Assembly: GCA_032871835.1 (NCBI GenBank)
Contig: CM065302.1
Coordinates: 5,517,094 to 5,581,093, forward strand
Reading direction: 5' to 3'
Source: Dipteronia dyeriana
Lineage: Eukaryota > Streptophyta > Magnoliopsida > Sapindales > Sapindaceae
Length of the DNA stretch: 64,000 nucleotides
Under the pieces are notes generated by a model, which was not told the DNA's origin, did no database searches, and saw only the letters and a program-made list of their open reading frames with translations. Each line of letters starts with the position of its first letter. Position 1 is the first letter of the stretch. Positions 43,708 through 56,428 of the stretch are shown here, piece by piece. Made by a program: the position numbers and the translations under genes.

Positions 43708-45883
43708 TTATGAATTCTGATTAGCAGCCCCTAAATTGTCGTCCAAACACCTCCTAAAAGAACTAACTGAAAACAAACCATTTGTCTCATAGGACCAAGC
43801 CAATGAATCCAACACACCGTACCTTAATTGAATACAATCCAAAGAATATTTGAAACACTTCCATTGGTCCATCTCCCAGTCAAACGGTGATCTTCTCAAC
43901 CTCACATTCCACACCAATACTGAGTTCGACCAGCTCCCATTTTCACTTATTGTATCTGTCTTGTTTGTGACCAAAGAGAAAATCCTCGAAAATGCCCTCA
44001 TAAGAGGCACCGAATCTCATATCACATCCTGCCATACCCGTAACCTCTCCCCACACCCTATTACCACTTGAAAGCCCTCTTTCACTATCTTGACTGCCCT
44101 ATGTTCATCCTTGAACATTTTACTAATATTTTTAACAAAAGTCGAGCCCGACTTAACCTTAACGCAATCCCACAGCAAAGGGTTCACACCTAAACCGAAT
44201 TTTGAGCACAACACCATTTTCCATAGAGAAAACTGCTCCCTCCCAAACCTCCAAGTCCATTTTGCCATCAAACTAAGACCTTTGTCCCTCATTCGCCAAT
44301 TCCCTAGACCCCCAAACTTCTTATGTTTGCAAATGGATGCCCAATCAACAAAATAAACTTCCCTTCTCATGTTTCCATCATTCCAAAAAAAAAAGCACGC
44401 TGTAATTTCTCAAATTTTTTTGCCACCACCATAGGAATGGAAAATACTGACATAAAATACGAAGGGAGGCTGGATAAAACAGCCTTGATAAGAACCAAGC
44501 GACCACCCTTTGAAATAAACGCCCCTTTCCACGGAGCCAATCATTGCTCCACCTTACTAACCACCGGGTTCCAAATAACTTCCCTGCTTGAATTCCCACC
44601 AAGCGGAAGACCCAAGTATGTAACTCGAAGAGTTTTCGACACACAACGAAAAGCAGCCGCCCAATCTACCTCACCTATCTATTTCCTACCAACTCGAACT
44701 AAGCACGATTTATGAAAGTTTATTTTCAATCCCGAAACTAGTTCAAAGCACCTTAGAATTCTCTTTGCATTCGAAAGATACCCCAAATTAGGTTCTAAAA
44801 ATAGAATCGTGTCATCTGCGAACTGTAAATGGGAAACATGGACACTTCCGTTTCCAAAAACCGCCCCCCTCACTAGATCCTCCTCCTTCGTACGATCAAA
44901 CAACCCACTCAAAATTTCGATAACCATAATGAAAAGAAAAGGAGACAATGGGTCTCCTTGACGCAGCCCTCTTTCAATAAGAAACTGCTTTGTAGGGCTT
45001 TCATTTACCAAAACCGATAAAGAAGGGGATGAGACACACCATTTTATCCACCCCCTCCATTTTTCTCCAAAACCCATCCTTGACAATACTTCCATCAAAA
45101 ATAAATGGTCCACACTATCATAGGCCTTCTCGAAATCCAGATTTACTAAAAGACCACTCTTACCATTTTTTTCCAAGAATGTATAACCTCCTCTGCGATA
45201 ACAAAGTTGTCCATGATCTGACGTCCCTTTATAAATGCCATCTGAGTTGGGCTAATCACCTAATTCAAGACAGTTTTAAGTCTATTGGCAAGGACCTTTG
45301 CCAAAACCTTATATAAATACCCTACCAAGCTAATCGGCCTATAATCTTTAAGACTCACCAGGCATTTTGTCTTCGGGATCAAAGCAATAAAAGTAGCATT
45401 CAGGTCCTTGATCATCGAGCCATCCACATAAAATGCATGCATAAATCTCATAAAGCCATCTCTAATCCAATCCCAGTTTTTCTTAATAAAGTTAATATTC
45501 AAACCATCAGGATCTGGAGCCTTATTACCATCACACTCACACAAAGCTTTCCATACTTCCTCCACTGAAAAATTCACTTCCAAATCTATTTTTTCCTTTT
45601 CCAAAATCTTCTTCACATGGACATCATCCCATCTTGGTTTAGGCGAATCAAACTTCTTGTAATGATCCATAAAAAAAAAAAAGACACCCTCTCTAACATG
45701 ATCTGGACCACTACAAAATCTTCCCGAAATGGTAATATCTCCAATTGAATTGCACCGACTTCTCATGTTTGACAAAATGTGGAAATATTTAGAATTTTGA
45801 TCCCCTTCTTTCAACCATTTCACCCTAGAAATCTGCCTCCATTTTTGTTCTTCAAGGCGAATTTGTTTCCATAATTTAACCAA
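43708..45883 (-). pseudogene. LINE ORF2 reverse transcriptase region, frame-broken
   Basis: RT N-terminus at 45260-45883: KWLKEGDQNSKYFH, GNKAPDPDGLNINFIKKNWD, FIALIPKTK and DYRPISLVGYLYKVLAKVLA. RT core at 44679-45176: LLVNLDFEKAYDSVDHLFLM, ERGLRQGDPLSPFLFIMVIE and HLQFADDTILFLEP, with the FADD catalytic pair intact. The thumb and connection follow in 44378-44644, 44017-44370 (KHKKFGGLGNWRMRDKGLS) and 43708-44010. A frame break lies at about 45180-45260. The catalytic residues survive, but the frame does not. Confidence 0.93.
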
Positions 45884-46925
45884 TCACGTAGACCTTTTTT
45901 CTCTCAAGACAACCGACCACCCATGAGTAACAGCCATGCTTTCAATCCCTGACAACTCCTCTTCCAACTCCTTAACCGAACAACCATCGTATTTCTTTTC
46001 TTTAAAATACGCTTTGAAATAGGACTTGACAACCTTTGTTTTATACTTGATTTTTGACCATGCATGACGACCTATCGAACAGCCTTTCCAACTCTTTCGA
46101 ACCTCTTCCGTAAGATTTTTATCATCCAGCCAACCATTTGAAACTCTAAATGGCTTAGAACCCCAATCAACAATAAATTCTCCACATAACACCGGATTAT
46201 GATCTGACAAACTTTTGGACAAACCTTTTTGAATCATCTTCGGAAACCATGAAAACACCATAGGGTCGCACAAAAAATGATCGAGTCTAGCCCAGGATTC
46301 TAGTTCCCTATTATTAGACCATGTAAATTCCAAACCTTGCATTGGAAAGTCGATAACACTAGCTGAATCAATAAACCTCTGAAATTCCGCATTGGCCTCG
46401 CACTTCCGAATCCACCCTTTCTCTCACTTTGATCAAGGACTGTGTTAAAATCTCTATCCACCCTTTCTCTCACTTTGATTAAGGACTGTGTTAAAATCCC
46501 TCCCACCCCCCTACAATCCAAGGCCCCGAAAAAGAAATTTGAGCCCTCAAGATAAATCTCCACAATTCCACTCTATCTTTCTCCAAATTAGGTGCATAAA
46601 CATTGCATAACACCACCTTCTTATTAACTGAATTAAGCATCCCAGACAAAATTATGCAACGGTTATTAGAGATGCAAGATATTACCTTAAAGACATCCTC
46701 ATTCCACAGTGTGATAATACCACCCGCTGAACCTCTAGCTTCCACCCGTATTCCTTTAGAAAGAATCGATCCACCCAAAGACCTCGTTATCCTTGAATAA
46801 AAAAAAAATAGTTTTGATTCTTGAATGAAAAGGATACTAGGTCTAGTATGACTCACCAAGTCTCTAACAACTCTTCTTTTCTCGAGGCTCCCCAAACCCC
46901 TGATATTCCAAGTTAGTAAAATCAT
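45884..46925 (-). pseudogene. LINE ORF2 endonuclease, disrupted by a 46-bp duplication
   Basis: APE-type endonuclease that nicks the target DNA. From 46925: MILLTWNIRGLGSLEKRRVV (the catalytic N), ILFIQESK (E) and VVLCNVYAPNLEKDRVELW. At the GGDFN catalytic step the sequence contains a 46-bp tandem duplication (46411-46456 and 46457-46500 region), which shifts the frame. The downstream frame reads DFNTVLDQSERKGGFGSA and then FTWSNNRELESWARLDHFLC and SKSLSDHNPVLC (the catalytic SDH). A further frameshift lies near 46340. 46 is not a multiple of three, so this duplication alone ends the open frame. Confidence 0.92.
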
Positions 46926-46973
46926 TTAAACATAAATAGAATCCCCCAAGAAATCACGACATGCAAAAATGCA

Positions 46974-47916
46974 TCAGTTCGCTCGAAAACGAGCCTCCCA
47001 TTCCTTTTCCCTTCTACATATTTCCTCTGTCACCAACTCTCTATTATCATTGAAGTCAAAACCAATCACAGTTCCCACCTCTATTACCTTCGAAACTTCT
47101 TCCGATAGACTCCAAGTACTGGCCATTTGAGTGTTACCCTCCTCTAGTTCAGCTTCGTTGTCATTGAGTCTCTTATGACAGTTAAAATCAACCCCTTTTA
47201 CCTTTTCCAATGCTGACCCTGACTTCACCCTCTGGTCTTCCTCAATCCCTTTGGACCTGTCCTTTCTTGTTTTCATACCGTGACTTCTTATAGCACAATT
47301 TTTCTTGAAATTCTTCCTAGCAAGAACTCCCTTTTTCTTCAAAGCCACCTCCTTTACCGACTTATCGAATTTCTTCTTTATAATCTGCTGTTGATTTTCT
47401 GAAGAAAAAAAAAATTCCAGATGAAGTGAAACTTTCCTCTGAATGGTCAGAATTGTTGTGCTCCTGATCCTTGTAATTTGTCTTGATAGAATTGTCCTTT
47501 AAAGGTTCATATAAACCCACTTTCAACAAGGCCTCTTTGAAAGACTGCTCTTTCGCCTAATCCAAGCCCAAATCAATATAAAAGTTTTCTCCATTAATCT
47601 GACCTTCTGTAACCTTAGAGGCTTCACCCACCAGATTTGGACCCATATCTAGGAGGCCCACTCCACAATCTTCAAAGGAGGAAGAGTCATTTGACCCGCT
47701 GTCTTCACAATCCTCCATCCTAGTACCATCAAAATCCATGCCTCTATTGAACACAGTTTGGGCTTTCATAGATTCCCCTTTATTCACTATAGACTTTTCA
47801 TTTGGGCCAAAAAGTACGAAGCCATTCTGATTTGTCTTGGTTAACAGTACCTTTTCTTTTGAATTCCCTACATTTACAGCCCCCTTTTCATTGGTCTTGG
47901 AACCTGATGCAATCAT
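46974..47916 (-). pseudogene. LINE ORF1 C-terminal region, broken
   Basis: Low-complexity, Asp/Glu/Ser-rich text (47557-47916), then a Lys-rich segment (46974-47348), as found between the RNA-binding domains of plant L1 ORF1 and the start of ORF2. 47557-47916 is in the same frame as ORF1 and is separated from it by an in-frame TAG at about 48019. The 46974 part is in another frame. Its stop comes about 50 bases before ORF2 starts. Confidence 0.7.
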
Positions 47917-48018
47917 TAATTCTTGTCCTGCGAACTCGTTCCTTTCAAAAACTTCTCATTGCCCTATACATCCTTAAGCTGGCGAATCATATTTTCCACC
48001 CCATAATCTTCTAGAAAC

Positions 48019-49083
48019 CTATTCTTCTGACACCGGAACTGGGTCTTCCCTAACAGACACAAAAAATGACTTTTTTCCGGTCACAACTTTGATCGCTTGA
48101 GGACAGCAATGGCTTTTCGGAATCAGAATCAGAAGCTTGCCTTCGTACAAACTCGATCTCTGGATTGTTTCATCCGCAATCAACAATGGCTCCCCTATAG
48201 CCCACCCTATTCTCATGAAAAATTCTTCACACCATACACTAAGAGGAATACCTCTTAATTCAACCCATGACAATCTATTTTGAGGAGTTATTGAATCTGA
48301 CCATCTACCGACTGCTGAGAAATGATCCTTCCAAAATGAACTATTGCTAATGAATACTTCCCTTTCACTGATGGATTTGAAACACCACAGAATATTCTTG
48401 TCTCCTAGATATCTCATTGAAGACTGAATCTTCCATTTGCTTAGACGATCAATCACAGGGGATACGTTCGAAAACCTTTTAAGTACACCAACCGCACAAA
48501 ACTTTAGCCAGCTATCATCATTTGATTCTTCTTTCCAGTTCACCACCTCCACCTTCGGCTTTCCTGACATATACTCTTGCTGCACCATTTTTCTACCTTT
48601 GAAGTGGGTTCCATTCACAGCACCTCTAACAACACCTCTAACAACTTCTATATATGAGGGCCTATCCAATGGGCTCAGAACCTTATCCCTTTTCAATCCT
48701 GTATCTGACTTAACATCAAGGCCCTTATTTATCATCTTTGAAGACCTCCCAAGGTCACTACTTCTTATACTCCAATCGCGAGAGGCTATCTTAGACAGGA
48801 TTTTCCAACCATACACCAACAAACCGTTTGTCAGCTTAGCAAATCTCACAGCTTCATCTCTTGAAGCGAACCTAACAAACGCAAACAAACTCCTTCTGGA
48901 CCTACACTTTGGAGATAAATAAATGTCTCTAACCACTCCAAATCGCCTGAATATAACCCATAAACTCTTAAGATCAACAATTGGATTCAGATTATCCACA
49001 AAGGTGGATACAAGTTTGGATCTAAAATCCCTTCCCTCACTGACTCGCCCAGAACTACTCTCTCTAAGGAAATTCATTGACAC
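48019..49083 (-). CDS. LINE ORF1 protein N-terminal part (RRM plus DUF4283)
   Basis: A 354-codon open frame encoding the RNA-binding protein of the element, which coats the LINE RNA. Residues about 24-100 form an RRM: KLVSTFVDNLNPIVDLKSLW, then the RNP-like strand RSLFAFVRFASRDEAVRFAK. Residues about 185-300 match DUF4283: WLKFCAVGVLKRFSNVSPVI, YLGDKNILWCFKSISEREVF and WVELRGIPLSVWCEEFFMRI. The start at 49083 is chosen because the frame is open right from just inside the TSD. It ends at SEE-stop, where the following same-frame region suggests CAG-to-TAG decay, so it is probably shorter than the original ORF1. Confidence 0.88.
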   Translation of the reverse strand: MSMNFLRESSSGRVSEGRDFRSKLVSTFVDNLNPIVDLKSLWVIFRRFGVVRDIYLSPKCRSRRSLFAFVRFASRDEAVRFAKLTNGLLVYGWKILSKIASRDWSIRSSDLGRSSKMINKGLDVKSDTGLKRDKVLSPLDRPSYIEVVRGVVRGAVNGTHFKGRKMVQQEYMSGKPKVEVVNWKEESNDDSWLKFCAVGVLKRFSNVSPVIDRLSKWKIQSSMRYLGDKNILWCFKSISEREVFISNSSFWKDHFSAVGRWSDSITPQNRLSWVELRGIPLSVWCEEFFMRIGWAIGEPLLIADETIQRSSLYEGKLLILIPKSHCCPQAIKVVTGKKSFFVSVREDPVPVSEE

Positions 49084-49124
49084 TTTTTCTGAGGACTTCC
49101 AATTTAATAATAGTAAAAGTTTTT

Positions 49125-52100
49125 ATGCATGTTGGTAATATTGTAGCAAAAGATTATAATTTGGTTAACTTATTAGTTAGTAGAGTGAACTGATGGTTGA
49201 TCACCTTATTGACCAACATGAAGTAATCAACATTTCTTTAAATTGTATGTTGCTTCATTTTTTTCTAACAATTTAGATAAGTTGAGATATGAGAATTGAG
49301 AATGCATGATAGTGCAATATGTTTTGAAAAATCTGTTTGTATATGCTCATAAGCATCAGTCTTGCCATATGTTATCAAAACTGTGACATCACTAGGAGCT
49401 TCAAGTACAGCTAATAGTATGTACCTAAATATGCTAGAAATTACAATCACCTCGTCTCGTCTCATCTCTTACTTCGAATTTTAAAATTACAAGCACACAA
49501 AATGTAAACACAACTCTTATAACACTAATTGTTAATAATGTTTGTGTGAATTTAGAATTTATAAATAAAAAATAATTAACCCTATAACTAAACAAGCAGT
49601 TAACAACGTAAATGTATGTTGTTAACATTGTAGCAAAAGTTCCTAAGTTGGTTAACTTATCAGTTAGTGAAGTGGAAGTAATCAACATTTATTTATACTG
49701 TATGTCGCTTCAATCTCTTCTAACAATTTAGATAGGTTGAGACATGAGAATTGAGAATGCATGATAGTGCAATATGTTTTGAGAAGTTTATTTGTATATG
49801 CTCGTAAGCATCAGTCTTGCCACCTGTTATCAAAACTGTGCCAATATTTGGAGCTTTAAGTGCAGCTAATAGTATGTATCTGTATATGCTAGAAATTACA
49901 ATCACCTCGTCTCATCTCTTGCTTCGAATTTAAGAATTACAAGCACACAAAATGTAACCAAAACTCTTATAACACTAATTGTTAATAATGTTTGTTTGAA
50001 CTTAGAAGTTATACACAAAAAAATAATTAAAACTACAACTAAACAAACATTTAACAACATGAAATGCATGTTGTTAATATTGTAGTAAAATATCCTAAGT
50101 TGGTTAACATATTAGTTAGTTGAGTGAGTTGATGGTTGATCACCTTATTGATCAACACGAAGTAATCAACATTTCTTTAAGCTATATGTCGCCTCAATCT
50201 TTTCTAACAATTTAGATAAGTTGAGACATGAGAATTGAGACAGCATTATAGTGAAATATGTTTTGAGAAATCTGTTTGTATATGCTCATAAGTATCAATC
50301 TTGCCACCTGTTATCAAAACTGTGATATCATTGGGAGCTTCAAGTACAGCTAACAGTATGTACCTATAAATGCTAGAATCTCCATCACCTCGTCTCAACT
50401 CTTGCTTCGAATATAAGAATTACAAGTACACAAAATGTAACCAAAGCTCTTATAACACTAATTGTTAATAATGTTTGTGTGAACTTAGAAGTTATAAATA
50501 AAAAGAATAATTAACACTACAACTAAACAAGCATTTAACAACATGAAATGCATGTTGTTAATATTGTAGCAAAAGCTTCTAAGTTGGTTAACTTATTAGT
50601 TAGTAGAGTGAGTTGATGGTTGACCACCTTATTGACCAACAAGAAGGAATCAACATTTCTTTAAACTGTATGTCGTTTTATTCTCTTCTAAAAATTTAGA
50701 TAAGTTGAGACTTTAGAATTGAGAATGCACGATAGTGCAATATGTTTTGTGAAATTTGTTTGTATATGCTCAAAAGCATTAGTCTTGCCACCTGTTATCA
50801 AAACTGTGACGTCACTGGGAACTTCAAGTACAGCTAATTGTATATACCTATATATGCTCTAAATTACAATCACCTCGTCTCATCTCTTGCTTCGAATATA
50901 AACAATACAAGTACACAAAATGTAACCAAAACTCTTATAACACTAATTGTTAATAATGTTTGTGTGAACTTAGAAGTTAGAAACAAAAATAATAATTAAC
51001 ACTACAACTAAACAAGCATTTAACAACATGAAATGCATGTTGTTAATATTGTAGCAAAAGCTCCTAAGTTGGTTAACTTATTAGTAAGAGGAGTGAGCTG
51101 ATGGTTGATCACCTTATTGACATACATGAAGTAATCAACAATTCTTTATACTGTAAAAGCTTCATTCTCTTTTAACAATTTAGATAAGTTGAGACATGAG
51201 AATTGAGAATGCATGATAGCGCAATATGTTTTGAGAAATTTGTTTGTATATGCTCATAAGCATCAGTCTTGCCACTTGTTATCAAAACTGTGACATCACT
51301 GGGAGCTTCAAGTACAACTAATAATATGTGTCTATATATGCTAGAAATTATAATCACCTCATATCAACTCTTGCTTTGAATTTAAGAATTACAATCACAC
51401 AAAATGTAATCAAAACTCTTATAACACTAATTGTTAATAATGTTTGTGTGAACTTAGAAGTTAAAAACAAAAAATAAAATTAACAATAGAACTAAACAAG
51501 CATTTAACAACATGAAATGCATGTTGTTAATATTGTAGCAAAAGCTCTTAAGTCGGTTAACTTATTAGTTAGTGCAGTGATTTGATGGTTGATCACCTTA
51601 TTGACCAACATAAAGTAATTTACATTTCCTTAAACTATATTTCGCTTCATTCTCTTCTAACAATTTAGATAAGTTGAGACATGAGAATTGAGGATTCATG
51701 ATAGTGCAATACGTTTGGAGATATTCGTTTGTATATGCTTATAAGCATAAGTCTTGCCACCGGTTATCAAAACTGTGACATCACTAGGAGCTTCAAGTAC
51801 ACTTAATAGTATGTACCTATATATGCATGAAATTACAATCTCCTCGTCTCATCTCTTGTTTCGAATATAAACATTACAAGCACACAAAATGTAATAAAAA
51901 CTTTTATAACACTAATTATTAATAATGTTTGTGTGAACTTAGAAGTTTGAAAAAAAAAAATTAACACTACAACTAAACAAGCATTTAACAACATGAAATG
52001 CATATTGTTAATATTGTAGCAAAAGCTCCAATGTTAGTTAACTTATTAGTTAGTGGAGTGAGCTGATGGGTGATCATCTTATTGACCAACATTAAGTAAT

Positions 52101-55100
52101 CAACATTTCTTTAAATTGTATTTCGCTTCATTCTCTTTTAACAATTTAGATAAGTTGAGACATGAGAATTGATAATGCATGATAGTGCAATATGTTTGGA
52201 GAAATTTGTTTGTATATGCTCATAAGCATCAGTCTTGTCACCTGATATCAAAATTGTGACAACACTAGGATCTTTAAGTACAGCTAATAGTATGTACCTA
52301 CATATGCTAAAAGATACAATCACCTCGTCTCATCTATTGCTTCGAATATAGAAATTACATAAACACAAAATGTAACTAAAACTCTTATAACACTAATTTT
52401 TAATAATGTTTGTGTGAACTTATAAGTTAGAAACAAAAAAATAATTAACACAACAACTAAACAGGCATTTAACAACATGGAATGCATGTTGGTAATATTG
52501 TAGCAAATGATCCTAAGTTGGTTAACTTATTAGTTAGTGGAGTGAGTTGATGGTTAATCACCTTATTGACCAACATGAAGTAATCAACATTTCTATAAAC
52601 TGTATGTCGCTTCATTCTTTTCTAACAATTTAGATAAGCTAAGACATGATAATTGAGAATGCATGAGAGTGCAATATGTTTTGAAAAAATTGTTATTATT
52701 TGCCTATAAGCATCAGTCTTGCCACCTGTTATCAAAACTATGACATCACTGGGAGCTTCAAGTACAGCTAATAATATGTACCTATATATGCTAGAAATTA
52801 CAACCACCTCGTCTCATCTATTGCTTCGAATTTAAGAATTACAAGCACACAAAATGTAACCAAAATCCTTATAACACTAATTGTTAATAATGTTTGTGTG
52901 AACTTAGATGTTAGAAACAAAAACATAATTGTTACTACAAATAAACAGGCATTTAACAACATTAAATGCTTGTTGTTGATATTGTGGCAAAAGCTCCTAA
53001 GTTGGTTAATTTATTAGTTAGTGGAGTGAGCTGATGGTTGATCACCTTATTTACAAACATGAAGTAATCAACATTTCTTTAAACTTTATGTCGCTTCATT
53101 CTTTTCTAACAATTTAGGTAAGTTGAGACAATAGAATTGCGAAAACATGATTGTGCAATATATTTTGAAAAATCTGATTGTACATTCTCATAAGAATCTG
53201 TGTTGCCACCTGTTATCAAAACTGTGACATTGCTGGGAGCTTCAAGTACAGCTAATAGTATATACCTATATATGCTAGATATTACAATCATCTCATTTCA
53301 TATCCAGCTTCGAATTTGAGAATTATAAGCACACAAAATGTAAACACAACTCTTATAACACTAATTGTTAATAATTTTTGTGTGAACTTAGAAGTAAAAA
53401 ACAAAAAATAATTAACACTAGAACTAAACATGCATTTAACAACATGAAATGCATGTTGTTAATAATTTATCAAAAGCTCCTAAGTTGGTTAACTTATTAG
53501 TTAGTGAATTGAACTGATGGTTGATCACCTTATTAACCAACATAAAGTAATCAACATGTCTTTAAAATGTATGTCGCTTCAATCTTTTCTAACAAATTAG
53601 ATAGGTTGAGGCATGAGAATTGAGAATGCATGATATTGCAATATGTTTTGAAAAAATTGTTTGTATATGCCCGTAAGTATCAGTCTTACCACGTGTTATA
53701 AAAACAGTGACATCACTAGGAGCTTCAAGTACAACTAATAGTATGTACCTATATATGTTAGAAATTACAATCATCTCGTATCATCTCTTGCTTTGAATTT
53801 AATAATTACAAGCACACAAAATGTAACCAAAACTCTAATAACACTAATTGTTAATAATGTTTGTGTGAACTTTGAAGTTAGAAACAAAAAAAATAATTAA
53901 CACTACAACTGAACAAGCATGTAACAACATGAAATGCATGTTGTTAATATTGTAGCAAAAGCTCCTAAGTTAGTTAACTTATTAGTTAGTGGAGTGAGTT
54001 GATGGTTGATCAACTTATCAACCATTATGATGTAATCAACATTTCTTTAAACTGTATGTCGTTTCATTCTTTTCTAACAATTTAGATAAGTTGAGACAAT
54101 AGAATTAAGAATACATGATAGTGCAATATGTTTTGAAAAATTTGTTTGTATATGCTCATAAGAATCAGTCTTGCCACCCGTTATCAAAACTTTAACATCA
54201 CTGGAAGTTTCAAGTACAGCTAATATGTACCTATATATGCTAGAAATTACAATCACCTCGACTAATATCCTGCTTCGATTTTGAGAATTATAAGCACACA
54301 AAATGTAAACACAACTCTTGTAACACTAATTGTGAATAATGTTTGTGTGAACTTAGAAGTTAGAAACAAAAAAATAATTAACACTAGAACTAAACAAGCA
54401 TTTAACAACATGAAATGCATGTTGTTAATATTGTATTAAAAGCTCCTAAGTTGGTTAACTTATTAGTTAGTGAATTGAGCTAATTGTTGATCACATTATT
54501 AACTAACATGAAGTAATCAACATTTCTTTAAACGGTATGTCGCTTCATTCTTTTCCAACAAATTAGATAAGTTCAGGCATGAGAATTGAGAATGCATGAT
54601 ATTGCAATATGTTTTGAAAAAATTTGTTTGTATATGCCCGTAAGTATCAGTCTTGCCATATGTTATAAAAACAATGGTATCACTAGAAGTTTCAAGTACA
54701 ACTAATTGTATGTACCTATATATGCTAGAAATTATCACCTCATCTCATCTTTTGCTTCAAATTTAAGAATTACAAGCATACAAAAAGTAACCAAAACTCT
54801 TATAACACTAATTGTTAATAATGTTTGTGTGAATTTAGAAGTTAGAAACAAAAAAATAATTAACACTAGAACTAAACAAGCATTTAACAACATGAAATGC
54901 ATGTTGTTAATATTGTATCAAAAGCTCCTAAGTTGGTTAACTTATTAGTTAGTGAATTGAGCTGATTGTTGATCACATTATTAACTAACATGAAGTAATC
55001 AACATTTCTTTAAACTGTATGTCGCTTCATTCTTTTCTAAAAAATTAGATAAGTACAGACATGAGAATTGAGAATGCATGATATTGCAATATGTTTTGAA

Positions 55101-56428
55101 AAAATTTGTTTGTATATGTCCGTAAGTATCAGTCTTGCCACATGTTATAAAAACAATGGCATCACTAGGAGTTTCAAGTACAACTAATTATATGTATCTA
55201 TATATGCTAGAAATTACAATCACCTCATCTCATCTTTTGCTTCAAATTTAAGAATTACTAGCACATAAAATGTAACCAAAACTCTTATAACACTAATTGT
55301 TAATAATGTTTGTGTTAACTTAAAAGTTAGAAAGAAAAAAAATTAACTCTACAACTAAACAAGCTTTTAACAACATGAAATGCATGTTGTTAATATTGTA
55401 GAAAAAGCTCCTAAGTTGGTTAACTTATTAGTTAGTGGAGTGAGTTGATGGTTGATCACCTTATTGACCATCATGATGTAATCAGCATTTCTTTAAACTG
55501 TATGTCGCTTCATTCTTTTCTAACAATTTAGATAAGTTGAGACAATAGAATTGAGAATGCATGATAGTGCAATATGTTTTGTGAAATTTGTTTGTATATG
55601 CTCATAAGCATCAGTATTGCCACCTGTTATCAAAACTTTGACATCACTGGGAGCTTCAAGTATATCTAATAGTATGTACAAGTACATGCTCGAAATTATA
55701 ATCAACTTGTGTCATCTCTTGCTTTGAATATAGAAATTACATGCACACAAAATGTAACGTGTTTGTGTGAACTTATAAGTTAGAAAGAAAAAAAAATTAA
55801 CACTACAACTAAACAAGCATTTAACAATATGAAATGCATGTTGGTAATATTATAGCAAAAGCTTCTAAGTTGGTTAACTTATTAGTTAGTGGAGTGAGCT
55901 GATGGTTGATCACCTTATTGACAAACATGAAGTAATCAATATTTCTTTAAACTGTATGTCGTCTCATTCTTTTCTAACAATTTAGATAAGTTGACACACG
56001 AGAGTTGAGAATGCTTGATAGTGCAATATGTTTGAAGAAATTTTTTTGTTTATGCTCTTAAGCATCAGTCTTGCCACTTGTTATAAAAACTGTGATGCCA
56101 CTTGTTATAAAAACTGTGACATCACAGGGAGCTTCAAGTACAACTAATAGTATGTACCTATCTATGCTAGAAAATACAATCACCTTATCTCATCTCTTAC
56201 TTCGAATTTAAGAATTACAAGCACACAAAATGTAACCAAAACTCCTATAACACTAATTGTGAATAATGTTTGTGTGAACTTAGAAGTTAGTAACAAAAAA
56301 AATTATTCACAATAGAACTAAACAAGTATTTAACAACATGAAATGCATATTGTTATTATTGTAGGAAAGACTCCTAAGTTGGTTAACTTATTAGTTAGTG
56401 CAGTGAGTTGATGGTTGATCACCTTATT
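49125..56428. repeat. Satellite array, segment 3 (about 15 monomers)
   Basis: Regular ~484-bp monomers. Landmarks in successive copies repeat at 483-485-base steps from 52138 to 54074. Variants include a monomer lacking about 40 bases near 49672, one lacking about 45 bases at 55758, a 27-base tandem duplication near 56078-56131 (TGCCACTTGTTATAAAAACT doubled), and two adjacent near-identical monomers at about 54330-55296. The segment ends at TSD TTATT (56424-56428) of a solo LTR. Confidence 0.95.

Larger units (their letters stand above)
42389..49124 (-). mobile_element. Near full-length L1-type LINE inserted in the satellite
   Basis: About 6.7 kb, minus strand. It ends in an A-tail (plus-strand T-run at 42390-42400). 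TSDs are ATGCATGTTGATA (42376-42388) and ATGCATGTTGGTA (49125-49137), 12 of 13 identical, and satellite sequence resumes in register. ORF1 (RRM plus DUF4283) starts at 49083, only about 40 bases from the 5' end, so the 5' UTR is short or slightly truncated. ORF2 has endonuclease, RT, zf-RVT and RNase H. Several frameshifts and stops make it inactive. Same family as the LINE at the window start. Confidence 0.95.

Noticed and set aside
44323..44715. 130-codon plus-strand frame
   Set aside because: Antisense shadow of the LINE reverse transcriptase region.
48437..48922. 161-codon plus-strand frame
   Set aside because: Antisense shadow of LINE ORF1, which has clear RRM and DUF4283 text on the other strand.
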